DNA of 64,000 bases from Hyphomicrobiales bacterium (GTDB lineage Bacteria; Pseudomonadota; Alphaproteobacteria; Rhizobiales; Beijerinckiaceae), in NCBI GenBank assembly GCA_900470095.1, contig UBZM01000025.1, forward strand, positions 62,001-126,000, in the 5' to 3' direction. The stretch's first letter is position 1. Each line of letters begins with the position of its first letter. The translations under genes were made by a program, and so were the position numbers. The notes under the pieces are model-generated. The model worked only from the letters and a program-made list of their open reading frames with translations. It searched no databases and had not been told where the DNA came from. Shown here piece after piece: positions 8,684 through 17,165 of the stretch.

Positions 8684-10363
8684 TCACCCCTTCGTGCCAC
8701 CGGCTCGTGCCAGAATGATGGCGGGATAAAGGCCGGCGATCACGATCAGCAACGCAGCCAGCGCTCCGTCTTCGAACATGCCGCGAGAGGCATGCCCATA
8801 GACGATGGTTGCGAGCGTGTCGACGTTCAGCGGTCGCAGCAGCAGTGTCGCGGGCAGTTCCTTCAGGCAGTCGACGAAGACGAGCAGGGCGGCCGCCGCA
8901 ATGGCAGGACGCGCGAGCGGCCAGTGCACCTGCCGCAACACCTCGCCCGAGCTCGAGCCGAGGGCGCGCGCGGCATCGTCGATCCTCGGCGAGATCCGGG
9001 CGAGGCCGCTCTGGATGCCCGAAATCGCGATCGACAGGAAGCGTACGACATAGGCAATCACGAGAGCCGCGCCCGAGCCGATCAGGATGAGACCTGGATT
9101 GACGCCGAACAGTGCGGAGACGGTGTCGGCGACGAGATTGTCAAAGGCGGCAAGCGGGACGAGCAGTCCGAGCGCGAGCACCGTGCCGGGCAGCGCATAG
9201 CCAAGCGAGGCGGTGCGCGCGAGCGCCGGTAACCAGGTTTCGCGACCGAGCCGGCCTGCGGCTACGATGCCAAGGCCGAGCGCCACCACGATCAGAGCGG
9301 CGCCAGCCGAAAGCAGCAGGGCATTCAGGAGATTGCGTAGCAGGGCCATGTCGAACTGATGCAGCAGGCCGCGCGTCAGTACCTCCTGGAGGAGAAAGCC
9401 CATCGGCAGAAGGGCGCCGAGCAGCAGGGGGAGGGCGCAGGCGGCGCTGGCTGCGAGCGCAATGCGCCCGGACAGGAGGCGGCGGCCGACGGCACGCGGC
9501 TGGCGCACCGAGAGCGTGAAGCGGCGTGCGCCGCGCAGTCTCGCCTCGGTTGCGATCAGGGCGACGACCAGGAGAAGCATCACGCAGGAGATCTGAGCTG
9601 CGCCCGCCAGAGAACCGCGATTGAGCCAGGTCGTATAGATCGACAGCGTCAGGGAGCGGACGCCGAGATATTCGGTCGCGCCGATATCGTTGAGCGTTTC
9701 GAGCAGTGCCAGGGTCAACCCTGCGACGAGCGCCGGGCGCGCCATGGGCAGGCCAATCCGCCAGAACAAGGTGCCATGCGCGGCCCCGAGCGTCCGCGCC
9801 GACTCGACGATGGTCGCGCTCTGCAGACCGAACAGCGCCCGGACGCTGAGATAGACGTAAGGGTAGAGCACGATCCCCATGACGAAGATCGCACCGGCCA
9901 GATTGCGCGGGTCGGGAAACCAGTAGTCACGCAGGCTGCGATAGCCGGTCACTGCCCGCAACGCCGCCTGCAGGGGTCCCTGGAAGCCCAGGAACTCGAC
10001 ATAGATATAGGCTGTCAGATAGGTCGGAATCGCCAATGGCAGCACGAGCAGCCACTCGAAGGCACGGCGGCCGGGAAACTCATACTGGGTGACGAGCCAG
10101 GCCGTGCCGACGCCGATGAGGCTGCAGAGCAGGCCGACGCCGGCAAGAAGCATGACGGTGTTCGCCAGCGCATCGGGAATGACATTGGCGACAAGATGCG
10201 GCCAGATCGACGAGGCTGCCGGCGAAAGCGCGGTCAGGCCGAGCGAAAGCACTGGCAGTGCGACGAGCCCGGCAGCTGCAATCGAGGCCCAGACAAAACG
10301 GCTCGACGGCCGCCACAGGCGTGGCGACCGTCGCACTTCTCCAGCCGTGGGAGACAGGCTCAA
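8684..10363 (-). CDS. Ferric iron ABC transporter permease, fused two-unit (FbpB/SfuB type)
   Basis: A 559-residue inner-membrane permease with about twelve hydrophobic segments and two copies of the permease module. EAA-type loops are visible as SARTLGAAHGTLFWRIGLPMARPALVAG in the first half and DAARALGSSSGEVLRQVHWPLARPAIAAA in the second. The duplicated length is typical of the FbpB/SfuB/ThiP group. It carries Fe(III) or a similar oxyanion/metal ligand through the inner membrane. The start is a TTG at 10363 that overlaps the stop of the upstream binding-protein gene as TTGA, so the two genes are translationally coupled. No ATPase (FbpC) gene follows, so the energising subunit must be encoded elsewhere. 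Confidence 0.88.
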   Translation of the reverse strand: MSLSPTAGEVRRSPRLWRPSSRFVWASIAAAGLVALPVLSLGLTALSPAASSIWPHLVANVIPDALANTVMLLAGVGLLCSLIGVGTAWLVTQYEFPGRRAFEWLLVLPLAIPTYLTAYIYVEFLGFQGPLQAALRAVTGYRSLRDYWFPDPRNLAGAIFVMGIVLYPYVYLSVRALFGLQSATIVESARTLGAAHGTLFWRIGLPMARPALVAGLTLALLETLNDIGATEYLGVRSLTLSIYTTWLNRGSLAGAAQISCVMLLLVVALIATEARLRGARRFTLSVRQPRAVGRRLLSGRIALAASAACALPLLLGALLPMGFLLQEVLTRGLLHQFDMALLRNLLNALLLSAGAALIVVALGLGIVAAGRLGRETWLPALARTASLGYALPGTVLALGLLVPLAAFDNLVADTVSALFGVNPGLILIGSGAALVIAYVVRFLSIAISGIQSGLARISPRIDDAARALGSSSGEVLRQVHWPLARPAIAAAALLVFVDCLKELPATLLLRPLNVDTLATIVYGHASRGMFEDGALAALLIVIAGLYPAIILARAGGTKG

Positions 10364-11373
10364 TTGTCGAAGCCGACCTTGTCGACGAGGTCAGCGGCCG
10401 CCTTGCGGTTCTTGCCGATCTCGGTCAGCGGGGTGGTGTCGACATTGACCTTGCCGAGCAGCTTCACAGCGGCGCTTTCCTTGACGTCCGGGTTGACCGG
10501 GAACTCGAAATTGCCGTCGGCATAGATGGTCTGCGCCTTGTCGCCAAGCATGTACTCGATCAGCTTGACCGCGTTTTCGCGATTGGGGGCATGTTTGGCG
10601 ATGGCGGCGCCCGAGATGTTCACATGTGTGCCGCCATTGGCGAAGGTGGTCTTCAGCGGCTTGATCGCCTCGAACCAGCCCTTCTGCTCGTTCGCCGCAG
10701 TGCTCATCAGGCCGATATAGTAGGTGTTGATCACTGCGATGTCGCAGAGCCCGGACTGGATGTCGCGCGCGACTTCACGGTCGCCGCCGCCGGGCTTGCG
10801 CGCGGTGTTGGCCTTGAGCGCCTTGAGCCACGCTTCGGTCTTCTCGGCGCCGTTGCGCGCGAGATAGGTGGCAAAGAGAGCGTTGTTGTAGGGGTGCTGA
10901 CCGCCGCGGATGCAGAACTTGCCCTTCCACTTCGGGTCGGCGAGATCCTCATAGGTGATCGCATCCTGCTGCACGCGATCCTTCGAGACGACGACGATGC
11001 GGGCGCGCTTGGTCAGGGTGACCCAGTTGTCCTGCGGATCGCGCAGCTGCGCGGGGACGATCTTGTCGACAGCCGCCGACTTGATCGGCTGGGTGACGCC
11101 GGCATTGGCGGCCGAGATCATCTGCGCGGCGTCGACCATGATCATGACGTCGGCCGGGCTGTTTGCACCCTCGGCCTTGATGCGCTCCTCGAGTCCGTCC
11201 TTCAGGAACACCGTGTTGACCTTGATGCCGGTGTCCTTGGTGAAGGCCTCGACGACGGGATTGAGCAGGGCCGGCTCGCGCGTCGTGTAGAGATTGACGC
11301 TCTGGGCCAGGACCGGGGTAGCGAGCAGGCAGGACGCCAGGGCGATGAGGGACAGGCGAGTTTTGTCGATCAT
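10360..11373 (-). CDS. Ferric iron ABC transporter substrate-binding protein (FbpA/FutA type)
   Basis: A 337-residue periplasmic binding protein. The signal peptide MIDKTRLSLIALASCLLATPVLAQ ends in a normal LAQ cleavage site. The mature part opens with SVNLYTTREPALLNPVVEAF, and the C-terminal half has the NTYYIGLM tyrosine stretch that binds ferric iron in FutA/FbpA proteins. It delivers Fe(III) to the permease encoded directly downstream. The ATG at 11373 has a good ribosome site (AAGGAG seven bases upstream), while the in-frame ATG at 11472 would place the signal peptide internally. The upstream region 11450-11520 is strikingly AT-rich and probably carries the iron-responsive promoter. Confidence 0.9.
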   Translation of the reverse strand: MIDKTRLSLIALASCLLATPVLAQSVNLYTTREPALLNPVVEAFTKDTGIKVNTVFLKDGLEERIKAEGANSPADVMIMVDAAQMISAANAGVTQPIKSAAVDKIVPAQLRDPQDNWVTLTKRARIVVVSKDRVQQDAITYEDLADPKWKGKFCIRGGQHPYNNALFATYLARNGAEKTEAWLKALKANTARKPGGGDREVARDIQSGLCDIAVINTYYIGLMSTAANEQKGWFEAIKPLKTTFANGGTHVNISGAAIAKHAPNRENAVKLIEYMLGDKAQTIYADGNFEFPVNPDVKESAAVKLLGKVNVDTTPLTEIGKNRKAAADLVDKVGFDN

Positions 11374-11545
11374 GGTTCGCTCCTTCGGGCGTAGATGCCC
11401 TCTGCACGTTCGTGGTGCTGGAGCGGTAGTGCCTGACACCAGGGCGGTCAATTGAAAAGCGTTATAGATCAATTGCTTATAGGTTTTCTAAATTGCTGTC
11501 TCTTTAGATTAATTCAAAGAAGAAGCGCCTCGGAACCAGCGCCCA
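11374..11545 (-). promoter_or_regulatory. AT-rich promoter region of the iron importer
   Basis: About 75 bases (11450-11525) are much richer in A+T than the surroundings and contain TTCTAAA near 11485 and TTTAGAT near 11510. TTCTAAA equals one half of the Irr iron-control element (TTTAGAA-NN-TTCTAAA) known from Rhizobiales, but the other half does not match. Assignment to Irr or another iron regulator is inference. Confidence 0.35.
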
Positions 11546-11581
11546 AGATTGTCATCGGCTCGCCGAAGCCAGTCGATGGAG

Positions 11582-12679
11582 CTAAGGCAAAAGCCGGAAC
11601 GCCGGCCCGGCGATCACGCGGATCGGCCCGCGCGTTGGCGGATCGATCGAGCCGCGCAATTCGATTGCATCGCTCATCACGGTCTCGTCACGGAGGGACG
11701 CTTCGCGCGTACGCAGCTTGCGGCGCAGCGCCTGCATCTGCGCTTCGACGCGTGAAATGCCGACCCTCTCGTCGATGCCGCGCCGATCGCCGGCGCTAAG
11801 CTCCCGCGCCGATCTGAAATCGACGAAGTCGCGCCGACTATAGGGCCACTGCGACGAGCCGGTGAAGGTCGTGACCTTGCCGTCAAGCACGACGCTGTCG
11901 CCGGGACGAAGCGTGATATCGCGCAACAGCGAGACGCGGCGCTCGCCGCTGGCGACAATCGGCGGCCGGCAGGCTGGATCAGAAGATTTCTCGTGGCCGT
12001 AGGCAACGGGGAGCGAGCCATAGGTCTTGCCGTCCGCGGAAACGGCGCCGTCGATCGTGCTGGCACCGGCGGGAACGCGGAAGACCCTGACCGGGATGCC
12101 GGGGTTCATGGCGCGGCAAAGAGCGTCGTGCGCCGCGAGGTCAGACTGAGCATTCAGGTTGCCGATCGGCGCATGGAAGCCGTCGCAGAGCCGCACGCAG
12201 ATGGTGCGCGCGCCATGTCCACTGCCGGAGACGGTCTCAAGACGTGCAACGCCGTGCTGCGTTGTAGGACGTCGTGCAATCTGACGCGGAGGCTCGACCG
12301 ACCTGAAGGGGTTCAAGACCACGGGCGGATGTGCGAGGCGCCCGTTCGGGACGCTGCGCGCCAGGGGCAGGGTCCAGATCCCACGCGCAGGCGCATAGGC
12401 GTTGGGGGCATGATAGGCGCCAGCTTGCGGGCCGCGCATGGCGCGGCGGTTTGCCGCTTCCTGAAGCTGAAAGTCGCGGACGCCGGCATCGTCGCCAGCC
12501 TGGACGAGCGAGATCGTACCGATCGCGCCGCCTGCTCCGAGCACGAGGCCAAGCGCAGTCATGGCTGCCAAGCGGCCCGCGCGTTTCTTGCCGTGAGCAG
12601 TGTGCTCCAGCGCAACGACGGGGACAGGGCTGCTTAACGGCGGGTCTTCCCGGTCGGGGATTTCACGGACACGAAACAT
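11582..12679 (-). CDS. DUF2865 family exported protein, copy 1
   Basis: A 365-residue protein with a cytoplasmic basic leader, a membrane/signal segment (MTALGLVLGAGGAIGTISLVQAG) and an extracytoplasmic domain. The core CVRLCDGFHAPIGNL...AHDALCRAMNPGIPVRVFRV is the conserved DUF2865 block of Hyphomicrobiales. Its paired Cys residues could form disulfides in the periplasm. The C-terminal part (RPGDSVVLDGKVTTFTGSSQWPYSRRDF) ends in a predicted helical stretch. The function is unknown. It is a close paralogue of the gene at 12833-13855 over almost the whole length; a terminator between them suggests separate transcription. Confidence 0.75.
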   Translation of the reverse strand: MFRVREIPDREDPPLSSPVPVVALEHTAHGKKRAGRLAAMTALGLVLGAGGAIGTISLVQAGDDAGVRDFQLQEAANRRAMRGPQAGAYHAPNAYAPARGIWTLPLARSVPNGRLAHPPVVLNPFRSVEPPRQIARRPTTQHGVARLETVSGSGHGARTICVRLCDGFHAPIGNLNAQSDLAAHDALCRAMNPGIPVRVFRVPAGASTIDGAVSADGKTYGSLPVAYGHEKSSDPACRPPIVASGERRVSLLRDITLRPGDSVVLDGKVTTFTGSSQWPYSRRDFVDFRSARELSAGDRRGIDERVGISRVEAQMQALRRKLRTREASLRDETVMSDAIELRGSIDPPTRGPIRVIAGPAFRLLP

Positions 12680-12776
12680 CGCGTCAACTCCACTCGCGCT
12701 TGTTCTTCGTCCGCCGCCCTTGGGGTGTAGTTTACTTTTCGTTAATCATCAACGGCCCGTCGGCGTTCGCCCATGC

Positions 12777-12809
12777 AAAACGGGCGCGATGCTTAACGCA
12801 GCGCGCCCG
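12777..12809 (-). terminator. Rho-independent terminator after DUF2865 copy 2
   Basis: On the minus strand CGGGCGCG pairs with CGCGCCCG (arms at 12809-12802 and 12788-12781), with an inner TGC/GCA extension, followed by TTTT (12780-12777). It lies between the two DUF2865 genes. Confidence 0.7.
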
Positions 12810-12832
12810 GCCAAAATGGCTGGAGAGAGGGC

Positions 12833-13855
12833 TCAGCTTTCGGGCGAGATGACGATGCGCTGTATGTTCGAGGCAGTTGCGGATTCACCCGAGGCGCTCT
12901 CGAAACGGCCGCGCAGCTCGATCGTGGTTGCGTCACCGATCTTCGCCTCCCGCACCGTCATGTCGCGACGCAGGGCCAGCATCTGGCCTTCACGGCTGGA
13001 AATGCCGACCGTCTCGTCGATCATCCGGCGTTGGTTGGCGTTGAGTTCGTTCGACGAACGAAAATCGCGGAAATTCCTCGGGTTGTAGGGCCAGGTGGAA
13101 GAGCCCTCGAAGGTTGTCACCTTGCCATCAAGCACCACCGAGTCGCCCGGGCGTAGGGTGAAATCGCGTAGAAGAGAGACACGGCGGTCACCGGCCGACG
13201 GGATGGCGGGCCTGCAGCCCGGATCGGACGATCTCTCGTGGTCATAGGCAACGGGCAGGGAACCGTAGGTCCTGCCATCGGAGGCCACGGCGCCGTCGAT
13301 ATCGGCGCCGGCAGGAACGCGAAAGACCTTGACCGGGATGCCGGGGTTCATCGCCCTGCAAAGGGCTTCATGCGCCGGCCAGTCGGCCTGCGAGCGCAAA
13401 TGGCCAAGCGGCATGTGATAGCCGTCGCACATCCGCACGCAGATGGTGCGGGAGGCGCTCGAGCCGGTATCGTAACGTGCCGTTGCGTGGAAGGCGCCTG
13501 CGGTCGCTGCATCGCGCGGCTTGCCGCGTTCGCGCAGAACGGGGGGATGTTCGATCCGGCCATCTGGATATGAGCCGAGGAGCGGCAGCCTCCAGCCGGA
13601 ACTGACCGGAGCATAGGTCAAGGGCGCGGCGCTGGGCCCACGTCTCGCCGCCTCCTGAAGATGGAAGGCACGGACGCCGGCGTCATCGCCTGCCCGAACG
13701 AGCGAGACGGTCAGCGCTGTGCCACTCGCCCCGAGAACCAATCCGAGCAGCACCATGGCTCCGTACCGCGTCAGAGCGGCCCGCCGGGATGGAGGCGAAT
13801 GGATTCCGGGCGGAGTATGGCCCGATAGCGGCACGGCATTTCTTATGGGGAACAT
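12833..13855 (-). CDS. DUF2865 family exported protein, copy 2
   Basis: A 340-residue paralogue of the preceding gene in transcription-independent tandem. It has a basic leader, a membrane segment (GAMVLLGLVLGASGTALTVSLVRAG) and the same core (CVRMCDGYHMPLGHLRSQADWPAHEALCRAMNPGIPVKVFRV), then RPGDSVVLDGKVTTFEGSSTWPYNPRNF. The two copies differ most in the linker after the membrane segment and at the C terminus. The likely location is the periplasm, anchored or exported. The role is unknown; the shared 'SLLRDxTLRPGDSVVLDGKV' segment hints at a small beta-domain that was kept under selection in both copies. Confidence 0.75.
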   Translation of the reverse strand: MFPIRNAVPLSGHTPPGIHSPPSRRAALTRYGAMVLLGLVLGASGTALTVSLVRAGDDAGVRAFHLQEAARRGPSAAPLTYAPVSSGWRLPLLGSYPDGRIEHPPVLRERGKPRDAATAGAFHATARYDTGSSASRTICVRMCDGYHMPLGHLRSQADWPAHEALCRAMNPGIPVKVFRVPAGADIDGAVASDGRTYGSLPVAYDHERSSDPGCRPAIPSAGDRRVSLLRDFTLRPGDSVVLDGKVTTFEGSSTWPYNPRNFRDFRSSNELNANQRRMIDETVGISSREGQMLALRRDMTVREAKIGDATTIELRGRFESASGESATASNIQRIVISPES

Positions 13856-13954
13856 CGACGACTTTGCTTGTGGCAGGGATCACCCACCCAGCGTTATGCA
13901 AGCCGCCGTTCTCTCCGCTTTAAGGCACTCGCTTGCCTTTGATGCATTCTGCAG

Positions 13955-13991
13955 AAATACGCCCGAGCCTCGGGACATGCGAGGTTCGGGC
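13955..13991 (-). terminator. Terminator of the RND efflux operon
   Basis: A 12-bp stem with one G-T pair (arms 13961-13972 and 13980-13991) and a 7-base loop, followed on the minus strand by GTATTTC. It lies about 35 bases past the permease stop. Confidence 0.55.
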
Positions 13992-14024
13992 GCGGGAATG
14001 AAGGAGAGGGGGCTTTGAGCGCCC

Positions 14025-17000
14025 TCAGAGGTCTGGGCCGCGCACCGCCTGCGGGATGGCGACGGGGACGGCGGAGGTGGGCACGCTTTCGCGTTCGCCG
14101 CGACTGCGACCGGAGAGCCAGGTGTCGACCTTGTCGAGGTAGAAGTAGATCACCGGCGTGATGTAGAGCGTCAGCAACTGCGAGACGATCAATCCGCCGA
14201 CGACCGCGATGCCGAGCGGCTGGCGCAGCTCGGCGCCGGCGCCCGCGCCGAGCGCGATGGGAAGCACGCCGAAGATAGCGGCAAAGCTCGTCATCATGAT
14301 CGGACGGAAGCGGACAAGCGCCGCCTCGCGGATGGCGGTCAGCGCGTCGTCCCCCTGTTTGCGACGCTCGATCGCGAAATCGACCATCATGATCGCGTTT
14401 TTCTTGACGATGCCGACCAGCATCAGGATGCCAATGATCGCGATCACCGACAGGTCCATGTTGAAATACTGCAGGGCGAGCAGTGCTCCGAGGCCGGCAG
14501 AGGGGAGGCCGGAGAGGATGGTGATCGGGTGGATGAAGCTCTCGTAGAGAATGCCGAGGATGATGTAGATCACCAGGATTGCGGCGAAGATCAGCAGGCC
14601 TTGCCCCTTCAGCGCATCCTGGAACAGCTGGGCGGAGCCGGCGAAACTCGTCACGATCGAGGCCGGCAGATTGACGTCGCGCTCGGCCGCACGGATGGCG
14701 TTGACGGCGTCGCCAAGCGAGATGCCCGGCGCCGTGTTGAAGGAGATTGTCACTGCCGGCTGCTGCGAGATGCGGTTCACCGCGAGCGGACCGACGCTGG
14801 GCTTGATCGTCGCCACCGTTTCCAGCGGCACGTTCAGGCCGTTCGCCGCCTTGAGCAGCAACCGCGAGAGCACGGCGGGATCCTGCTGATAGGCGCGATC
14901 GGCCTCCATGATGACCTGATAGTCGGTCGAGGGGGTGAAGATCGTCGCGATCTGGCGCGAGCCGAAAGCGTTGCCCAGTGCCTGTCGGATCTGGTCACTG
15001 GAAATGCCCAGGCTCGCGGCGCGTTCGCGGTCGATGTCGATCGAGAGCTGGGGGTTGCGCAACTGCAGGTCGATATTGGCATCGCGCAGCTGCGGAAGCC
15101 GCGCGAGCCGCTGCTGCATCAGCGGAGCATAGGCGAAGAGGGCATTCAGGTCCGGTCCCTGCAGCGAATAGAGGTACTGGGCGCGTGAGGAGCGGCCGGC
15201 GTTGAGGTTGATGTTCTGGACCTGCTGGAACACCGCAGTGATACCCGGCACGTCGCCGGTCGCGCGCCTCAGCCGCGAGATCACCACTTCGGCCTTCTCG
15301 CGCTGATCCTTGGGCTTGAGCGCGATGAACATGAAGCCGTTATTGGTGGCGTTGAAGCCGCCGATATTCGAGGTCAGGTAATCGACCGCCGGATCGGCCT
15401 TGACGATTTCGGCGATGCGGATCTGGCGCGCCGCCATGGCCTCGAATGAGGTGTCGGGCGGGCCTTCGGTCGATGCGCGCAGGAGGCCGGTATCCTCGGT
15501 CGGGAAGAAGCCCTTCGGGATGTCCATATACATCTGCGCCGAGATATAGACCGTCGCCAGCGTGAAGATCAGCATCAGGATGCGCGCCTTCAGCACCCAG
15601 TCCAGCGTCCAGCGATAGGCGCTCAGCATCCCCTGGAAGCCAGCCTCGAAGACGCGTTCGATCAGGTTCGGCTTCTTGTGGTGATCATGCGCCTTGAGGA
15701 AACGGGCGCAGAGCATCGGGGTGAGGGTCAGCGAGACGAAGCCCGAGACGATGATCGCGGCGGCGATCGTGCCGGCGAACTCCGTGAAAACCTTGCCGAC
15801 GACGCCGCCCATGAAGAAGACGGGAATGAAGACGGCAACCAGCGAAATGGTGATCGAGAGAATGGTGAAGCCGATTTCGCGGGAGCCGTCGAGGGCCGCC
15901 TGGAATGGTTTCTTGCCCATCTCGATATGCCGGATGATGTTTTCCAGCATGACGATGGCGTCGTCGACGACGAAGCCGACCGCGAGGGTCAGTGCGAGCA
16001 GCGAGATGTTGTCGAGCGAATAGCCGAGCGCGTGCATGATCGCGAAGGTGCCGACCAGCGAAATCGGCAGGGCGAGCGTCGGAATCAGCGTCGCGGCCAG
16101 GCTCTTCAGGAACAGGAAGATCACCATGATCACGAGCGCGATTGCGATCATCAGCGAGACTTCGACATCCTCCACCGCCTCCCGGATCGGGATCGAGCGA
16201 TCGTTCAGGACATTGAGTTCCATCGCCGCCGGAAGTTGCTCGCGATAGGCGTCGAGCCGGGACTTGATGCTGTCGACGACCTCGACGGTGTTGGCGTCGG
16301 ACTGACGATAGACCGCCAGCATGATCGAGCGCTGCCCGTTGAACCAACTGCCGGTCTGGTTGTTCTCGACGGAGTCGTAGACCTGCGCCACGTCCTCGAG
16401 GCGGATCGGCACGCCATTCTTCTGCGAGATGATGAGGTTGCCGTACTCGGCGGCGCGCTCCATCTGGCCGGTGGCGCCAAGGGTCAGGCGCTGGTTCTCG
16501 CCATTGAGCGTGCCGACCGGGGAATTGGAGTTGGCGGCGGCGATCGCATTGCGGACATCGCTCAGCGCCAGGCCGCGAGCCGAGACGGCGTCGGGATTGA
16601 CCTGGACGCGCACGGCATATTTCTGCGCGCCGAAGATGTTGACCTGCGCGACGCCAGGCAGTTGCGAGATCTGCTGCTGCAGGATGTTCTCGCCGAATTC
16701 ATGGACTTCGTAGAGCGGTTTTGTCGCCGAGGTCAGCACCATGAACAGCACCGGCTGGTCGGCCGGGTTGACCTTCCTGAAGCTGGGCGGCGAGGGCAGC
16801 TCCGGCGGCAGCCGACGCGCGGTGGCGCTCAGCGCGGCCTGCACGTCGAGCGCTGCGCCGTCGATATTGCGGTTGAGGTCGAATTGCAGCGTGATCGAGG
16901 TGGCGCCAAGCTGCGAGACCGAGGACATCGAGGTGATGCCCGAGATCGAGGCGAATTCGCGCTCCAGCGGTGCGGCGACCGAGGAGGCCATCGATTCGGG

Positions 17001-17165
17001 ACTCGCGCCCGGCAGGCGGGCGCTGACATTGATCGTCGGGAAATCGACCCGCGGCAGTGCCGCGACCGGGAGCTGTTTGAAGGCGAAGAACCCGAAGATC
17101 AGAAAGGTCGCCATCAGGAGTGTCGTCATCACCGGACGACGGATGCAGGCCTCCGGGAGGTTCAT
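14025..17165 (-). CDS. RND multidrug efflux permease (AcrB/MdtB type, HAE1 family)
   Basis: A 1046-residue inner-membrane proton antiporter, the pump of a tripartite efflux system. It begins MNLPEACIRRPVMTTLLMATFLIFGFFAFKQLPVAALPRVDFPTI, the usual first helix and 'P-xVDFPTI' porter entry. The relay Asp pair is seen in AVGFVVDDAIVMLENI. The second half repeats the layout (LILVIYIILGILYESFIHPITILSGLPSAG, GIVKKNAIMMVDFA). The ATG at 17165 overlaps the stop of the adaptor gene as TGATG, so the two are co-translated. The frame stays open upstream to 17486, but that extension is antisense-like low-complexity Arg/Pro sequence. No outer-membrane factor gene is adjacent, so a shared TolC-like channel is probably used. 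Confidence 0.93.
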   Translation of the reverse strand: MNLPEACIRRPVMTTLLMATFLIFGFFAFKQLPVAALPRVDFPTINVSARLPGASPESMASSVAAPLEREFASISGITSMSSVSQLGATSITLQFDLNRNIDGAALDVQAALSATARRLPPELPSPPSFRKVNPADQPVLFMVLTSATKPLYEVHEFGENILQQQISQLPGVAQVNIFGAQKYAVRVQVNPDAVSARGLALSDVRNAIAAANSNSPVGTLNGENQRLTLGATGQMERAAEYGNLIISQKNGVPIRLEDVAQVYDSVENNQTGSWFNGQRSIMLAVYRQSDANTVEVVDSIKSRLDAYREQLPAAMELNVLNDRSIPIREAVEDVEVSLMIAIALVIMVIFLFLKSLAATLIPTLALPISLVGTFAIMHALGYSLDNISLLALTLAVGFVVDDAIVMLENIIRHIEMGKKPFQAALDGSREIGFTILSITISLVAVFIPVFFMGGVVGKVFTEFAGTIAAAIIVSGFVSLTLTPMLCARFLKAHDHHKKPNLIERVFEAGFQGMLSAYRWTLDWVLKARILMLIFTLATVYISAQMYMDIPKGFFPTEDTGLLRASTEGPPDTSFEAMAARQIRIAEIVKADPAVDYLTSNIGGFNATNNGFMFIALKPKDQREKAEVVISRLRRATGDVPGITAVFQQVQNINLNAGRSSRAQYLYSLQGPDLNALFAYAPLMQQRLARLPQLRDANIDLQLRNPQLSIDIDRERAASLGISSDQIRQALGNAFGSRQIATIFTPSTDYQVIMEADRAYQQDPAVLSRLLLKAANGLNVPLETVATIKPSVGPLAVNRISQQPAVTISFNTAPGISLGDAVNAIRAAERDVNLPASIVTSFAGSAQLFQDALKGQGLLIFAAILVIYIILGILYESFIHPITILSGLPSAGLGALLALQYFNMDLSVIAIIGILMLVGIVKKNAIMMVDFAIERRKQGDDALTAIREAALVRFRPIMMTSFAAIFGVLPIALGAGAGAELRQPLGIAVVGGLIVSQLLTLYITPVIYFYLDKVDTWLSGRSRGERESVPTSAVPVAIPQAVRGPDL

